Positions 9,613-18,745 of a DNA stretch of 64,000 nucleotides are shown piece by piece. Below the pieces are notes generated by a model, which was given only the letters and a program-made list of their open reading frames with translations, ran no database searches and had not been told where the DNA came from. The stretch is from contig NC_014837.1 in NCBI RefSeq assembly GCF_000175935.2, positions 1,302,001 through 1,366,000 on the forward strand, written 5' to 3'. The number at the start of each line of letters is the position of its first letter. Position 1 is the first letter of the stretch. Source of the stretch: Pantoea sp. At-9b. GTDB taxonomy: Bacteria > Pseudomonadota > Gammaproteobacteria > Enterobacterales > Enterobacteriaceae. The position numbers were made by a program, and so were the translations under genes.

Positions 9613-9693
9613 CCTTGCGCAACAAGGTTTTGCCTGCTGCCGCATAAATTGCACTGAAGCGAGTCGTTGCCACTCCCCGTTATCGTGCAAGAT

Positions 9694-9713
9694 ATCTGTA
9701 AATATATCCAGTA
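9694..9713. promoter_or_regulatory. LexA (SOS) box of uvrB
   Basis: ATCTGTAAATATATCCAGTA fits the LexA pattern CTG-N10-CAG and closely resembles the E. coli uvrB box. It ends 79 bases before the uvrB start and overlaps a weaker promoter (TATTTT-like -10), as P2 does in E. coli. It predicts DNA-damage induction of uvrB. Confidence 0.88.
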
Positions 9714-9720
9714 TTTTTTT

Positions 9721-9749
9721 CTGGCAAATTCGCCGTAGCGGAGTAGAAT
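9721..9749 (+). promoter_or_regulatory. uvrB P1-type promoter
   Basis: CTGGCA (9721-9726) and TAGAAT (9744-9749) are separated by 17 bases. They correspond in position and sequence to the E. coli uvrB P1 promoter, downstream of the LexA-controlled one, which gives LexA-independent basal expression. Confidence 0.65.
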
Positions 9750-9792
9750 TAGCAGCCTGCCCGCCGACATCTCCAGCAGGAACCGAAAAACC

Positions 9793-11814
9793 ATGAGTAA
9801 AGCCTTCAAACTCAACTCCGCATTTAAACCTTCAGGGGATCAGCCTGAGGCGATTCGTCGTCTGGAGGAGGGTCTGGAAGACGGCCTGGCACATCAGACG
9901 CTGCTTGGGGTAACCGGTTCGGGAAAAACCTTTACCGTCGCCAACGTGATTGCCGATCTCAACCGGCCAACCATGGTGCTGGCACCGAACAAGACACTCG
10001 CGGCGCAGCTGTACGGTGAGATGAAGGAGTTCTTCCCGGACAACGCGGTCGAGTTCTTCGTCTCCTACTACGATTACTATCAACCTGAAGCCTATGTGCC
10101 CAGTTCTGATACCTTTATCGAGAAGGATGCGTCGGTGAATGAGCACATCGAGCAGATGCGCCTGTCCGCCACCAAGGCATTGCTTGAGCGACGCGACGTC
10201 ATCGTGGTGGCATCGGTGTCAGCCATCTACGGTCTGGGCGATCCCGATCTTTACCTCAAAATGATGCTGCATCTGACACGGGGCATGATCATCGATCAGC
10301 GCAGCATCCTGCGTCGTCTGGCGGAGCTGCAATATACCCGTAATGATCAGGTGTTTCAGCGCGGTACTTTCCGCGTGCGCGGTGAAGTCATCGATATCTT
10401 TCCGGCGGAATCGGATGACATCGCGTTGCGTGTCGAACTGTTTGATGAAGAAGTGGAGCGGTTGTCATTGTTTGACCCGCTGACCGGTCAGGTGGTGTCG
10501 GTGGTGCCGCGTTTTACGGTCTATCCGAAAACCCACTACGTCACGCCGCGCGAACGCATCCTGCAATCGATGGAAGAGATCAAGAAAGAGCTGGTGGTGC
10601 GGCGGCAGGTGCTGCTGGAGAACAATAAGCTGCTGGAAGAGCAGCGTATTACCCAACGTACCCAGTTTGACCTCGAAATGATGAACGAACTTGGCTACTG
10701 CTCGGGGATCGAAAACTATTCACGCTATCTCTCCGGGCGTGGGCCGGGCGAACCGCCTCCGACGCTGTTCGACTATTTACCGGCCGATGGCCTGCTGGTG
10801 GTGGATGAGTCCCACGTCACCATCCCGCAGATTGGCGGCATGTATCGCGGCGACCGCGCGCGTAAAGAGACGCTGGTGGAGTATGGTTTTCGCCTGCCGT
10901 CAGCGCTGGATAACCGTCCGTTGCGCTTTGAAGAGTTTGAAGCGCTGGCACCGCAAACCATCTATGTCTCGGCAACGCCCGGCAATTATGAGCTGGAGAA
11001 ATCCGGCGGTGAAGTGATTGACCAGGTAGTACGCCCGACCGGTCTGCTCGATCCAATCCTCGAAGTGCGTCCGGTAACCACGCAGGTCGACGATCTGCTG
11101 TCGGAAATCCGTAAACGCGTTGCGATCAACGAACGTGTGCTGGTGACGACCCTGACCAAGCGTATGGCGGAAGATCTCACCGAGTATCTGGAAGAACACG
11201 GCGAGAAGGTGCGTTATCTGCACTCGGACATCGACACCGTGGAGCGTATGGAGATCATTCGTGACCTGCGCCTGGGGGAATTTGATGTACTGGTGGGGAT
11301 TAACCTGTTGCGTGAAGGGTTGGATATGCCGGAAGTGTCGCTGGTGGCGATTCTCGATGCCGATAAAGAGGGCTTCCTGCGTTCGGAACGTTCGCTGATT
11401 CAGACCATTGGCCGCGCCGCGCGTAACATTAACGGTAAAGCGATTCTTTACGCAGACAAGATCACCAACTCCATGGCTCGTGCCATCGAGGAGACTGAGC
11501 GCCGTCGCGAGAAGCAGCAGCGCTATAACGAAGTCAACGGTATTGTGCCGCAGGGGCTGAACAAAAAGATTACCGATATTCTGGAGCTGGGCAAAAACGT
11601 GGTCAAAACCCGTGGCAAGGGCAAAACCGCCACGCGCAGTGCCGCCGAAACCGAGGCCAACTATCTGGCACTGACCCCGCAAGCGATGCAGAAGAAAATT
11701 CACGAGCTGGAAGGGCAGATGCAGCAACACGCGCAGAATCTGGAGTTTGAAGAAGCGGCGCGGGTACGTGACCAGTTGCACGAACTGCGTGAGCTGTTTA
11801 TTGCGGCATCATAA
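9793..11814 (+). CDS. uvrB: UvrB, excinuclease ABC subunit B
   Basis: A 673-residue DNA damage recognition helicase of nucleotide excision repair. It receives damaged DNA from UvrA2 and positions UvrC. Walker A GVTGSGKT spans 39-46. The beta-hairpin [17 protein letters not shown] locks onto the lesion. The DESH box (VVDESHVT) and helicase motif VI (QTIGRAARN) are present, and the C-terminal UVR domain (about 635-665) contacts UvrC. Length matches E. coli. An AGGAACC ribosome site precedes the ATG. Confidence 0.98.
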   Translation: MSKAFKLNSAFKPSGDQPEAIRRLEEGLEDGLAHQTLLGVTGSGKTFTVANVIADLNRPTMVLAPNKTLAAQLYGEMKEFFPDNAVEFFVSYYDYYQPEAYVPSSDTFIEKDASVNEHIEQMRLSATKALLERRDVIVVASVSAIYGLGDPDLYLKMMLHLTRGMIIDQRSILRRLAELQYTRNDQVFQRGTFRVRGEVIDIFPAESDDIALRVELFDEEVERLSLFDPLTGQVVSVVPRFTVYPKTHYVTPRERILQSMEEIKKELVVRRQVLLENNKLLEEQRITQRTQFDLEMMNELGYCSGIENYSRYLSGRGPGEPPPTLFDYLPADGLLVVDESHVTIPQIGGMYRGDRARKETLVEYGFRLPSALDNRPLRFEEFEALAPQTIYVSATPGNYELEKSGGEVIDQVVRPTGLLDPILEVRPVTTQVDDLLSEIRKRVAINERVLVTTLTKRMAEDLTEYLEEHGEKVRYLHSDIDTVERMEIIRDLRLGEFDVLVGINLLREGLDMPEVSLVAILDADKEGFLRSERSLIQTIGRAARNINGKAILYADKITNSMARAIEETERRREKQQRYNEVNGIVPQGLNKKITDILELGKNVVKTRGKGKTATRSAAETEANYLALTPQAMQKKIHELEGQMQQHAQNLEFEEAARVRDQLHELRELFIAAS

Positions 11815-11816
11815 TG

Positions 11817-11888
11817 CGTGATAAATCGCGCCGCTACGGTTAACGGCGCGAGTGGCAAATTTGTCGCGGCGTGATGAATCACGCCTTG
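11817..11888. repeat. REP-like palindromes after uvrB
   Basis: Immediately after the uvrB stop, GTGATAAATCGCGCCGCTAC is followed by ACGGCGCGA and a diverged partner (GTCGCGGCGTGATGAATCACG). It sits between the convergent ends of uvrB and yvcK. The hairpins may terminate both transcripts or stabilise their 3' ends. Confidence 0.7.
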
Positions 11889-11890
11889 CT

Positions 11891-12793
11891 TTAAAAGGCC
11901 TGAATGGCGTGTTCCAGCGCCATGCGCAGGAGCTGGCGGTCATGACGATATTGGATATCCGCCGCCTCCAGCGGTTCACGCACGATCAGCCGTCCTTCCA
12001 CGCCGCGAATATCTGCCGCCGGGCTAACCACCACCGCATCAATCACCCGTTTGCCAATCGCTTTTTCCATGATCGCCAGTTTATCCGCGACCGTCAGGCT
12101 GGCTGCGGCCGGACTGAGTTCACGCCCGAGATTACCGATAAATACCATGGTGGCAGGGGTGCGGCGCAGCGCACGCGCCATCTCTTCCATCAGCAGAATG
12201 GGCATCAGGCTGGTATAAAAACTGCCAGGCCCGATCAGAATCAGATCGGCTTCGGCAATCGCGTCCAGCGCTTCGCGGGTGGGCACCACGTTCGGGTGCA
12301 GCATCAGTTCCTGGGGGGCTTGTTGCATCTCATCGACGGCGGTTTCGCCGTACACCATGTTGCCTTCACTGTCCTGCGCCACCAGATCGACCGGTTGCTC
12401 TGACATCGGGATCAAAAACGCATCCACTTTCAGTAGATTACGGATGATGTTGATCGCTTCCAGCGGGCGAACGCTGAGATGATCGAGCGCTTTAAGGATC
12501 AGGTTGCCCAGATTATGACCCGCCAGTTCGCCGTTGCCGGTAAAGCGATATTCAAACATCGCCGATCCCACGCTGGGTTCGGTGATCAGCTGATTAATAC
12601 AGTTGCGCATATCGCCCCAGGCGATACCGCCTTCTGAACGACGGATGCGCCCGGTGGAACCGCCGTTATCGGTGGTGGTCACAATGCCGGTCAGGCGCGA
12701 GCCGAGCGGTGCCAACGAGGACATTACGCGGCCCAGACCGTGCCCACCGCCCAGTGCCACCACGCGATCCAAATCTGCCAGGGTACGATTCAT
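11891..12793 (-). CDS. yvcK: YvcK/YbhK-family gluconeogenesis factor
   Basis: A 300-residue cytosolic CofD/YvcK-family protein. The N-terminal [17 protein letters not shown] is the glycine-rich nucleotide-sugar binding loop. [11 protein letters not shown] and [12 protein letters not shown] are further conserved blocks. In Bacillus the homologue binds UDP-GlcNAc and links carbon metabolism to cell wall synthesis; the E. coli member (YbhK) is poorly characterised. AAGGAG before ATG 12793 sets the start, five codons inside the longest open frame. It lies between uvrB and moaA, as in E. coli. Confidence 0.92.
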   Translation of the reverse strand: MNRTLADLDRVVALGGGHGLGRVMSSLAPLGSRLTGIVTTTDNGGSTGRIRRSEGGIAWGDMRNCINQLITEPSVGSAMFEYRFTGNGELAGHNLGNLILKALDHLSVRPLEAINIIRNLLKVDAFLIPMSEQPVDLVAQDSEGNMVYGETAVDEMQQAPQELMLHPNVVPTREALDAIAEADLILIGPGSFYTSLMPILLMEEMARALRRTPATMVFIGNLGRELSPAAASLTVADKLAIMEKAIGKRVIDAVVVSPAADIRGVEGRLIVREPLEAADIQYRHDRQLLRMALEHAIQAF

Positions 12794-12980
12794 GTTGCTC
12801 CTTAACACTGACGCTCAACTGTTGAGCAGCAGTTAAACTGATATGTATCAAAATCTGTCGGCTATTTTAACGTATCCTGTCGCGAAAATGCGGTGAAAAA
12901 ACGTTATGTATCAATATATATAGCGAAAATCCGCAATGGAAGCGAACAACAAATCGCGCTAACATTCATGCAACCGCGTT

Positions 12981-13105
12981 GTCCTGTTGGACAGCATACA
13001 CTCAAAGCCTGATCGCCTAAGTCCTGTGGATACGGTGTTCAGGCCGCAGCCTCGAGCTGCCAGGGTGCAGAAAGAAATGACTGCATCTCCCGTATTTGGA
13101 AAGGT
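12981..13105 (+). ncRNA. Molybdenum cofactor (Moco) riboswitch candidate
   Basis: The 318-base gap before moaA contains a series of pairable segments: GTCC/GGAC (12981-12992), GCCTGA/TCAGGC (13007-13044), GCAGC/GCTGC (13046-13060) and TGCAG/CTGCA (13066-13085). CCCGTATTTGGAAAGG then runs directly into the moaA ribosome site. Position and 3' sequence fit the Moco RNA motif found upstream of E. coli moaA, which shuts the operon off when cofactor is abundant. The exact fold and boundaries were not computed. Confidence 0.68.
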
Positions 13106-13111
13106 GTTCAG

Positions 13112-14098
13112 GTGTCACAATTTACTGATGCATACGCGCGCAGTTTCTATTATCTGCGCCTGTCGGTCACGGATGTGTGTAACTTCCGTTGTACCTATTG
13201 CCTGCCCGACGGCTACAAACCGCAGGGTACGCGCAATAAAAGTTTTCTCTCGCTGGATGAGATCCGTCGCGTGACGCGTGCCTTTGCGGCCGCGGGCACC
13301 GAAAAAGTGCGCCTGACCGGTGGTGAACCCTCTCTGCGTCGTGATTTCACCGAGATTATCGCCGCGGTGCGGGAAAATGCCGCCATTCGCCAGATTGCGG
13401 TGACCACCAACGGCTATCGACTGGCACGTGATGTGCGTGACTGGCGTGCTGCCGGACTGACCTCCATCAATGTCAGCGTCGATAGCCTCGATGCCCGTCA
13501 GTTTCATGCCATCACCGGGCAGGACAAGTTTCATCAGGTGATGGCCGGTATTGATGCCGCGTTCGAGGCGGGTTTCAGCAAGGTCAAAGTCAACAGCGTA
13601 CTGATGCGCGATGTCAACAGCCATAGCCTCACCACCTTTTTAGACTGGATCCGCACCCGCCCGATTCAGTTACGTTTTATCGAACTGATGGAGACCGGTG
13701 AGGGCAGCGAGTTGTTTCGTCGTCAGCATATCTCCGGCGAGGTGATCCGCGATCAACTGCTTATGCAGGGTTGGCAGCGCCAACCACGCGGGCGCAGTGA
13801 CGGTCCGGCACAGGTGTTTCGCCACCCGGATTATCAGGGCGAAGTCGGTCTGATCATGCCTTACGAAAAAGATTTCTGCGCCAGCTGTAATCGCCTGCGG
13901 GTGTCAGCGATCGGCAACCTGCATCTGTGCCTGTTTGGCGATGGCGGCGTTCCGCTGCGCGATCTGCTGGCCTCCGATCAACAGCAGGCGGAGTTACAGG
14001 CGCGTATCGCCCACAGTCTCGGGCAGAAAAAGCAGACGCATTTTCTGCATCAGGGCAACACCGGTATTACCCAAAATCTTTCCTTCATTGGTGGCTGA
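13112..14098 (+). CDS. moaA: MoaA, GTP 3',8-cyclase
   Basis: A 328-residue radical-SAM enzyme catalysing the first step of molybdenum cofactor synthesis, from GTP to 3',8-cyclo-GTP. The N-terminal cluster uses C23, C27 and C30 ([10 protein letters not shown]). The C-terminal substrate cluster uses C256, C259 and C273 (CASCNRLR...LHLC). The protein ends in the GG pair needed for activity. A GTG start at 13112 follows AAGG at the 3' edge of the riboswitch. It opens moaABCDE. Confidence 0.96.
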   Translation: MSQFTDAYARSFYYLRLSVTDVCNFRCTYCLPDGYKPQGTRNKSFLSLDEIRRVTRAFAAAGTEKVRLTGGEPSLRRDFTEIIAAVRENAAIRQIAVTTNGYRLARDVRDWRAAGLTSINVSVDSLDARQFHAITGQDKFHQVMAGIDAAFEAGFSKVKVNSVLMRDVNSHSLTTFLDWIRTRPIQLRFIELMETGEGSELFRRQHISGEVIRDQLLMQGWQRQPRGRSDGPAQVFRHPDYQGEVGLIMPYEKDFCASCNRLRVSAIGNLHLCLFGDGGVPLRDLLASDQQQAELQARIAHSLGQKKQTHFLHQGNTGITQNLSFIGG

Positions 14099-14114
14099 CA
14101 AAGGAGTTATGGCC

Positions 14115-14630
14115 ATGAGTAAACCTTCCGGCGACTTTGTTGCCCTTAATGTGGCGGTGATGACCGTGTCCGACAGCCGCGATGCCACAAATGACACCTC
14201 CGGTGATTACCTGCGCGAAGCGCTGAGTGAAGCCGGGCATCAGGTGGTGGACCACGCGATTGTGGCGGATAACCGTTATCGTATTCGCGCGACGGTTTCG
14301 CGCTGGATCGCCAGCGAAGATGTCCAGGTGGTCATCATCAATGGTGGCACCGGTTTTAACAGCAAAAACAGCACGCCTGAAGCGCTGCTGCCGCTGTTTG
14401 ATCGGGAAATTGAGGGATTTGGTGAGTTGTTCCGCATGATCTCTTACGAAGAGATCGGCAGTGCCACTTTGCAGTCGCGTGCAGTGGCGGGCATGGCGAA
14501 TCAGACGCTGATTTTCGCCGTACCCGGTTCCGGCAATGCCTGCCGCAGTGCCTGGGAACGTATCATCGCCGATCAGTTGGATGCGCGTACCCGTCCGTGT
14601 CATTTTGTCTCACATTTGAAGAAGTTGTAA
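14115..14630 (+). CDS. moaB: MoaB, molybdopterin adenylyltransferase-like protein
   Basis: A 171-residue MogA/MoaB-fold protein with VMTVSDSRD near the N-terminus and [15 protein letters not shown] forming the molybdopterin-binding loop. In E. coli MoaB is dispensable and its role overlaps the MogA family. ATG 14115 is preferred over the in-frame ATG 14109, because AAGGAG at 14101-14106 leaves 8 bases to the former and only 2 to the latter. It starts 16 bases after moaA. Confidence 0.93.
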   Translation: MSKPSGDFVALNVAVMTVSDSRDATNDTSGDYLREALSEAGHQVVDHAIVADNRYRIRATVSRWIASEDVQVVIINGGTGFNSKNSTPEALLPLFDREIEGFGELFRMISYEEIGSATLQSRAVAGMANQTLIFAVPGSGNACRSAWERIIADQLDARTRPCHFVSHLKKL

Positions 14631-14632
14631 GT

Positions 14633-15118
14633 ATGTCCTCGTTAACCCATATCAATGCTGCCGGTGAGGCCCATATGGTCGATGTCTCCGGCAAAACCGA
14701 AACGGTGCGTGAAGCCCAGGCGGAAGCGCTGGTGCTGATGCAACCGCAAACGCTGCAAATGATCATCGATGGCAGCCATCACAAAGGTGATGTGTTCGCG
14801 ACTGCCCGCATTGCCGGGATTCAGGCGGCAAAACGTACCTGGGAACTGATTCCGCTGTGTCATCCGCTGATGCTGAGCAATGTGGAGGTGACGCTGGTCG
14901 CTGAACCCGAGCACCGCCGGGTGCGCGTGACGTCGCGTTGCCGTCTGACAGGCAAAACCGGCGTTGAGATGGAAGCGCTGACTGCGGCCTCGGTCGCCGC
15001 GCTGACCATTTATGACATGTGTAAAGCGGTGCAAAAAGACATCGTCATCGACCAGTTACGGCTGCTGAGCAAAAGTGGTGGCAAATCCGGTGATTTTCAG
15101 GCGGTGTCCCATGATTAA
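14633..15118 (+). CDS. moaC: MoaC, cyclic pyranopterin monophosphate synthase
   Basis: A 161-residue enzyme that converts 3',8-cyclo-GTP to cyclic pyranopterin monophosphate. The conserved blocks [25 protein letters not shown] and DMCKA are intact. The ATG at 14633 lies 2 bases after the moaB stop, with AAGAAG upstream. It overlaps moaD by 8 bases. Confidence 0.96.
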   Translation: MSSLTHINAAGEAHMVDVSGKTETVREAQAEALVLMQPQTLQMIIDGSHHKGDVFATARIAGIQAAKRTWELIPLCHPLMLSNVEVTLVAEPEHRRVRVTSRCRLTGKTGVEMEALTAASVAALTIYDMCKAVQKDIVIDQLRLLSKSGGKSGDFQAVSHD

Positions 15119-15356
15119 GGTGCTGTTTTTTGCCCAGGTGCGCGAGCTGACGGGGACCAGCGCACTGGAGTTATCCCCGGAATATGCCGATGTCGCGGCA
15201 CTGCGTAGCGCACTGGCGACGAAAAGTGACCGCTGGGCACTGGCGCTGGAGTCCGGCAAATTACTGGCAGCAGTCAACCAAACGCTGGTGCCAATGAGCC
15301 ATCCGTTACGTGCCGGGGATGAAGTGGCTTTCTTCCCGCCAGTGACCGGGGGCTGA
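15111..15356 (+). CDS. moaD: MoaD, molybdopterin synthase small subunit
   Basis: An 81-residue ubiquitin-like sulfur carrier. The C-terminus FFPPVTGG ends in the double glycine that is thiocarboxylated and inserted into the MoaE active site. ATG 15111 gives [15 protein letters not shown], matching the family start, and lies inside the end of moaC. The stop overlaps the moaE start. Confidence 0.96.
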   Translation: MIKVLFFAQVRELTGTSALELSPEYADVAALRSALATKSDRWALALESGKLLAAVNQTLVPMSHPLRAGDEVAFFPPVTGG

Positions 15357-15811
15357 TGATGGAAACCCGTATTCGCGTCGGTAGCGCGGCGTTCAACGTG
15401 GCGGAAGAGTACGCCTGGTTGTCAGCCCATGACAGCGATGGTGCTGTGGTCACCTTCAGCGGTAAGGTACGTAACCATAATCTCGGCGACAGCGTTGCCG
15501 CATTGACGCTGGAGCATTATCCGGGCATGACGGAAAAAGCGTTGACGGAAATCGTCGAGGAGGCGCGCCAGCGCTGGGCGCTGCAACAGGTTTCAGTGAT
15601 CCATCGCGTCGGTGAACTGTTCCCGGGTGAGGAGATTGTGTTTGTCGGTGTCAGCAGTGCGCATCGCAGTAGCGCGTTTGCTGCCGCAGAATTTATTATG
15701 GATTACCTGAAAACCCGTGCGCCGTTCTGGAAACGTGAGGCCACCGCGCACGGCGACCGTTGGGTCGACGCGCGTGATAGCGATCATCAGGCGGCAGAAC
15801 GCTGGAAATAA
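15356..15811 (+). CDS. moaE: MoaE, molybdopterin synthase catalytic subunit
   Basis: A 151-residue large subunit that transfers two sulfurs from MoaD to cyclic pyranopterin monophosphate. TFSGKVRNHNLGDSV, LEHYPGMTEKAL, HRVGELFPGE and the catalytic lysine region KTRAPFWKRE are conserved. Two consecutive ATGs (15356 and 15359) are possible; the second would match the 150-residue E. coli protein. It closes the moa operon. Confidence 0.96.
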   Translation: MMETRIRVGSAAFNVAEEYAWLSAHDSDGAVVTFSGKVRNHNLGDSVAALTLEHYPGMTEKALTEIVEEARQRWALQQVSVIHRVGELFPGEEIVFVGVSSAHRSSAFAAAEFIMDYLKTRAPFWKREATAHGDRWVDARDSDHQAAERWK

Positions 15812-15826
15812 CCACCAGGGAAACCG

Positions 15827-16924
15827 ATGGAAGCGACTGTAATACTCAAACGCGTGGCCTTGCTGGCGGCGCTGGTGCTGGTGGGCTGTACCAGTACCAA
15901 GCAACAACCCCAGGCTCCGGTGCGCCAACCCACGGATGTTAAAGCCCAAATCCGCCAATTGTTGCCCAGCCACGTCACGCAGAAAGCTGACTGGGCTGAC
16001 GATATTTATACCGCCTTTCGTACTCAGCACATCGATCCCAGCGTCAGCAACCTGTGCGCGGTGATCGCGGTGGCCGATCAGGAATCGAACTTCAGTGCCG
16101 ATGCCGTTGTCCCGGGCTTACCGAAAATCGCCTGGGGTGAGATCAACCGGCGAGCCGCTAAACTCTATATCCCGGCCTTTGCCGTGCGCACCGCGTTGCA
16201 GATTACCTCGCCCACCGGTGAAAGCTACGCCGCGCGTCTCGACAAAGTGCGCAGCGAGAAGGAGCTGAGTGCTATCTTTGATGACTTCATCGATATGGTG
16301 CCGCTCGGTCAAAAACTTTTTGGCAACCTCAACCCGATTCACACCGGCGGGCCGATGCAGGTCAGCATTGCCTTTGCCGAGGCGCACGCCCAGGGTTATC
16401 CATGGCCGGTGGAGGGGTCGATTCGCCGTGAAGTCTTTACCCGCCACGGTGGCATGTACTTTGGCATTATGCATTTGCTGGGATATCCGGCAGATTACTC
16501 ACAGCCGCTGTACCGTTTCGCTGACTTTAACGCCGGTTGGTATGCCAGCCGCAATGCGGCGTTCCAGGCGGCGGTGGTGCGTGCCAGCGGTATCAAACTG
16601 GCGCTCGATGGCGATCTGATTCAATACGGCAGCGATGCCGCGGGTGCGACGGAACTTGCGGTGCGCAGCCTGAGTAAACAGCTGGATATGAGCAATCGTG
16701 AAATTCGTCGCGACCTGGAGAAGGGCGAAAAGCCTGAATTCAGCACCAGCGTGTTATGGAAACAGGTGTTCCTCCTGGCGGATAAAATGGCCCGTAAACG
16801 CCTGCCGCGCGAAATGCTGCCGGGTATCAAGCTGGAAAGTCCAAAAATTACGCGTAATCTGACCACAGCATGGTTTGCGCAACGCGTGGACGGTCGTTAT
16901 CAACAGTGTTTGACACGCCGTTGA
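15827..16924 (+). CDS. yaiW: YaiW-like DUF1615 outer-membrane lipoprotein
   Basis: A 365-residue lipoprotein. A signal peptide with basic start (LKRVALLAALVLVGC) ends in lipobox L18-V-G-C21, and no aspartate follows the cysteine, so outer-membrane sorting is expected. The body is DUF1615: VADQESNFSADAVVPG, NPIHTGGPMQVSIAFAEAH and PRFADFNAGW-like segments match E. coli YaiW, a surface-exposed lipoprotein linked to SbmA-dependent peptide uptake. In E. coli yaiW sits beside sbmA; here it follows moaE by 15 bases with no sbmA nearby. The QESNF segment recalls lytic transglycosylases, but enzymatic activity is unproven. Confidence 0.85.
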   Translation: MEATVILKRVALLAALVLVGCTSTKQQPQAPVRQPTDVKAQIRQLLPSHVTQKADWADDIYTAFRTQHIDPSVSNLCAVIAVADQESNFSADAVVPGLPKIAWGEINRRAAKLYIPAFAVRTALQITSPTGESYAARLDKVRSEKELSAIFDDFIDMVPLGQKLFGNLNPIHTGGPMQVSIAFAEAHAQGYPWPVEGSIRREVFTRHGGMYFGIMHLLGYPADYSQPLYRFADFNAGWYASRNAAFQAAVVRASGIKLALDGDLIQYGSDAAGATELAVRSLSKQLDMSNREIRRDLEKGEKPEFSTSVLWKQVFLLADKMARKRLPREMLPGIKLESPKITRNLTTAWFAQRVDGRYQQCLTRR

Positions 16925-16982
16925 CGCGGCAAGGCGTAAGCTCCACACTTACTGAGTTTGTCTAACTACTAAGAGGTGCATC

Positions 16983-17690
16983 ATGGACCGATATCCACGT
17001 AACGATTCAATCGTGCAGCAGGCCTCCGCCGGGCTGCAAACCTATATGGCGCAGGTGTATGGCTGGATGACCTGTGGTTTGTTGCTGACCGCGTTCGTAT
17101 CCTGGTTTGCCGCCCGCACACCGGCGGTGATGGAGTTGGTATTTGCCAACCGTATCACTTTCTTCGGCCTGATTATCGCCCAACTGGCGGTGGTGTTTGT
17201 CCTGTCCGGGATGGTGCATCGTCTGAGTGGCGCGCTGGCGACGGCATTGTTTATGCTTTATTCCGCGCTCACCGGCCTGACGCTTGCCAGTATTTTCCTG
17301 GTCTACACCTATTCATCGATCGCCAGCACCTTCTTTGTTACCGCCGGGATGTTTGGTGCCATGAGTTTTTACGGCTACACCACCAAACGCGATCTGAGCC
17401 GCTTTGGCAGCCTGCTGTTTATGGCGTTGATTGGTATTCTGCTGGCATCGCTGGTGAACTTCTGGCTGAAAAGCCCGGCGTTGATGTGGGCGATTACCTA
17501 CATCGGCGTGGTGGTGTTCGTCGGCCTGACCGCGTATGACACGCAAAAGCTGAAAGCGATTGGCGAAACGGTGGATGTGAATGACAAAGAGAATCTGCGT
17601 CGTTTGTCCATTATGGGCGCACTGACGCTGTATCTCGACTTTATCAACCTGTTCCTGATGCTGCTGCGTATTTTCGGTAACCGCCGCTAA
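16983..17690 (+). CDS. ybhL: YbhL, Bax inhibitor-1 family membrane protein
   Basis: A 235-residue inner-membrane protein with seven predicted hydrophobic segments, starting MDRYPRNDSIVQQASAGLQ. The family's C-terminal segment VGLTAYDTQKLK (with the aspartate that gates Ca2+ leak in homologues) and the short final TM YLDFINLFLMLLRIFG are present. Bacterial members are proton-sensitive Ca2+ channels in vitro; the cellular role is unknown. AAGAGGTGC precedes the ATG. Its position after the moa genes matches E. coli. Confidence 0.93.
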   Translation: MDRYPRNDSIVQQASAGLQTYMAQVYGWMTCGLLLTAFVSWFAARTPAVMELVFANRITFFGLIIAQLAVVFVLSGMVHRLSGALATALFMLYSALTGLTLASIFLVYTYSSIASTFFVTAGMFGAMSFYGYTTKRDLSRFGSLLFMALIGILLASLVNFWLKSPALMWAITYIGVVVFVGLTAYDTQKLKAIGETVDVNDKENLRRLSIMGALTLYLDFINLFLMLLRIFGNRR

Positions 17691-17692
17691 CC

Positions 17693-17762
17693 CTCTACCG
17701 TAGCGGCGCGATTTATCGCGCAGGCGTAAAAAACGCACGATAAATCGTGCCGCTACGCAGAG
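17693..17762. repeat. REP-like inverted pair between ybhL and ybhN
   Basis: CTCTACCGTAGCGGCGCGAT... is mirrored by ...AAATCGTGCCGCTACGCAGAG around an AAAAAA centre, forming one near-perfect hairpin about 70 bases long. It fills the convergent gap, and the ybhN stop codon (17753-17755) lies inside its right arm. Confidence 0.8.
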
Positions 17763-18745
17763 GTGCCGTTTTCTGACGGTGTCGGTTTTGCCATCTTCTG
17801 TTCATTTTTCTGCCGTAAATGCCGGGCGCGGCTCTCCAGCCACAGGTACAACAGCAACGCCAGCAGCAGCGGCAAAATAAAATACAGCACGCGGTAGGCC
17901 AGCAGCGCGGCGATAAGGGTGCCGTGTGTGACCTGCTGACCGCTGAGCAACGCCAAAAATACCGCTTCCAGCACGCCAATTCCGGCCGGAATATGAATAA
18001 TCACCCCGGCGATACTGCTGATCAGCAACACCCCCAGCACCCGTGGATAGTCCACCTGCTGCGCCAGCAGTAGCCAGATAATGGCTCCCATCACCATCCA
18101 GTTAGCGCAGGATACCGCGAACTGCAACAGCGCCATCCTGAGCGAAGGTAATTGCAGATGCTGGCCTTTCACCGTCCAGTGGCGTTTTTTGGCAAACGCG
18201 CAGGCCCACAGATAAATCGCGACCAGCACCAGCAGACCGCCGCCGATGATGCGTAGCGTGGTTGCGCCAATAAACCACCCGTCGGGAATCGGCACCATAC
18301 CGGCAACAAAGACCACGCCTGCCAGCAAAATGTAGCCCAGCCAGTTGGTGGCGATACTGAGGGAGAAAATGCGGGTGATGGTGCCACCGGGTAAACCCAG
18401 GCGCGAATAGAGGCGATAACGCATGGCCACGCCGCCGACCCAGGTACTGAGTGTCAGATTAAAGGCGTAACAGATAAACGACACCAGCATCACCTGACGT
18501 TTAGCCAGTTTGTGGCCGCAATAGGCGCGGCCAATCAAATCATACAGGCCATAGGTCAGATAGCTGATGATCACCAGCGCCACCGCACTCAGCACCAGCG
18601 TGCGGTTGTAATTGACAATCACCTGGTACACGTCATCCCAGTTGACCTTGCGGGCATACACCACCAGCAGCACCAGCACGGCGATAAAAAATAACCCGGT
18701 AAGGATTTTCTTCACGCGCTGCCAGCGCGAACGTTTTTTACTCAT
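17753..18745 (-). CDS. ybhN: YbhN, UPF0104/AglD-family inner-membrane protein
   Basis: A 330-residue polytopic protein of the lysylphosphatidylglycerol synthase TM/UPF0104 family, with about eight hydrophobic helices after a basic N-terminus ([15 protein letters not shown]). The family includes putative lipid flippases and the TM half of MprF, but it lacks the aminoacyl transferase domain. Its start abuts clsB (the ATG overlaps the clsB stop), and the clsB-ybhN-ybhP arrangement is the E. coli one, suggesting a phospholipid-related role. The last residues are encoded within a REP-like repeat. Confidence 0.88.
   Translation of the reverse strand: MSKKRSRWQRVKKILTGLFFIAVLVLLVVYARKVNWDDVYQVIVNYNRTLVLSAVALVIISYLTYGLYDLIGRAYCGHKLAKRQVMLVSFICYAFNLTLSTWVGGVAMRYRLYSRLGLPGGTITRIFSLSIATNWLGYILLAGVVFVAGMVPIPDGWFIGATTLRIIGGGLLVLVAIYLWACAFAKKRHWTVKGQHLQLPSLRMALLQFAVSCANWMVMGAIIWLLLAQQVDYPRVLGVLLISSIAGVIIHIPAGIGVLEAVFLALLSGQQVTHGTLIAALLAYRVLYFILPLLLALLLYLWLESRARHLRQKNEQKMAKPTPSENGTSA

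Larger units (their letters stand above)
8897..9792. other. Long intergenic region upstream of uvrB
   Basis: About 900 bases with no credible gene. It holds the divergent promoter areas of the orphan ATPase and uvrB. Visible elements are: a small hairpin TGATGC-A6-GCATCA (9052-9069); a direct repeat AATGCTTAAC at 9103-9112 and 9155-9164; an A9T7-like tract near 9305-9320 that should be curved; DnaA boxes at 9381-9403 and 9604-9612; a LexA box at 9694-9713; and a uvrB promoter. Confidence 0.7.

Noticed and set aside
9573..9815. An 80-codon open frame in the uvrB promoter region
   Set aside because: It runs through the LexA box and uvrB ribosome site on the opposite strand and shows no protein-like features.
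10900..11781. A 293-codon open frame opposite uvrB
   Set aside because: Antisense shadow of a certain gene, with no domain and biased composition.
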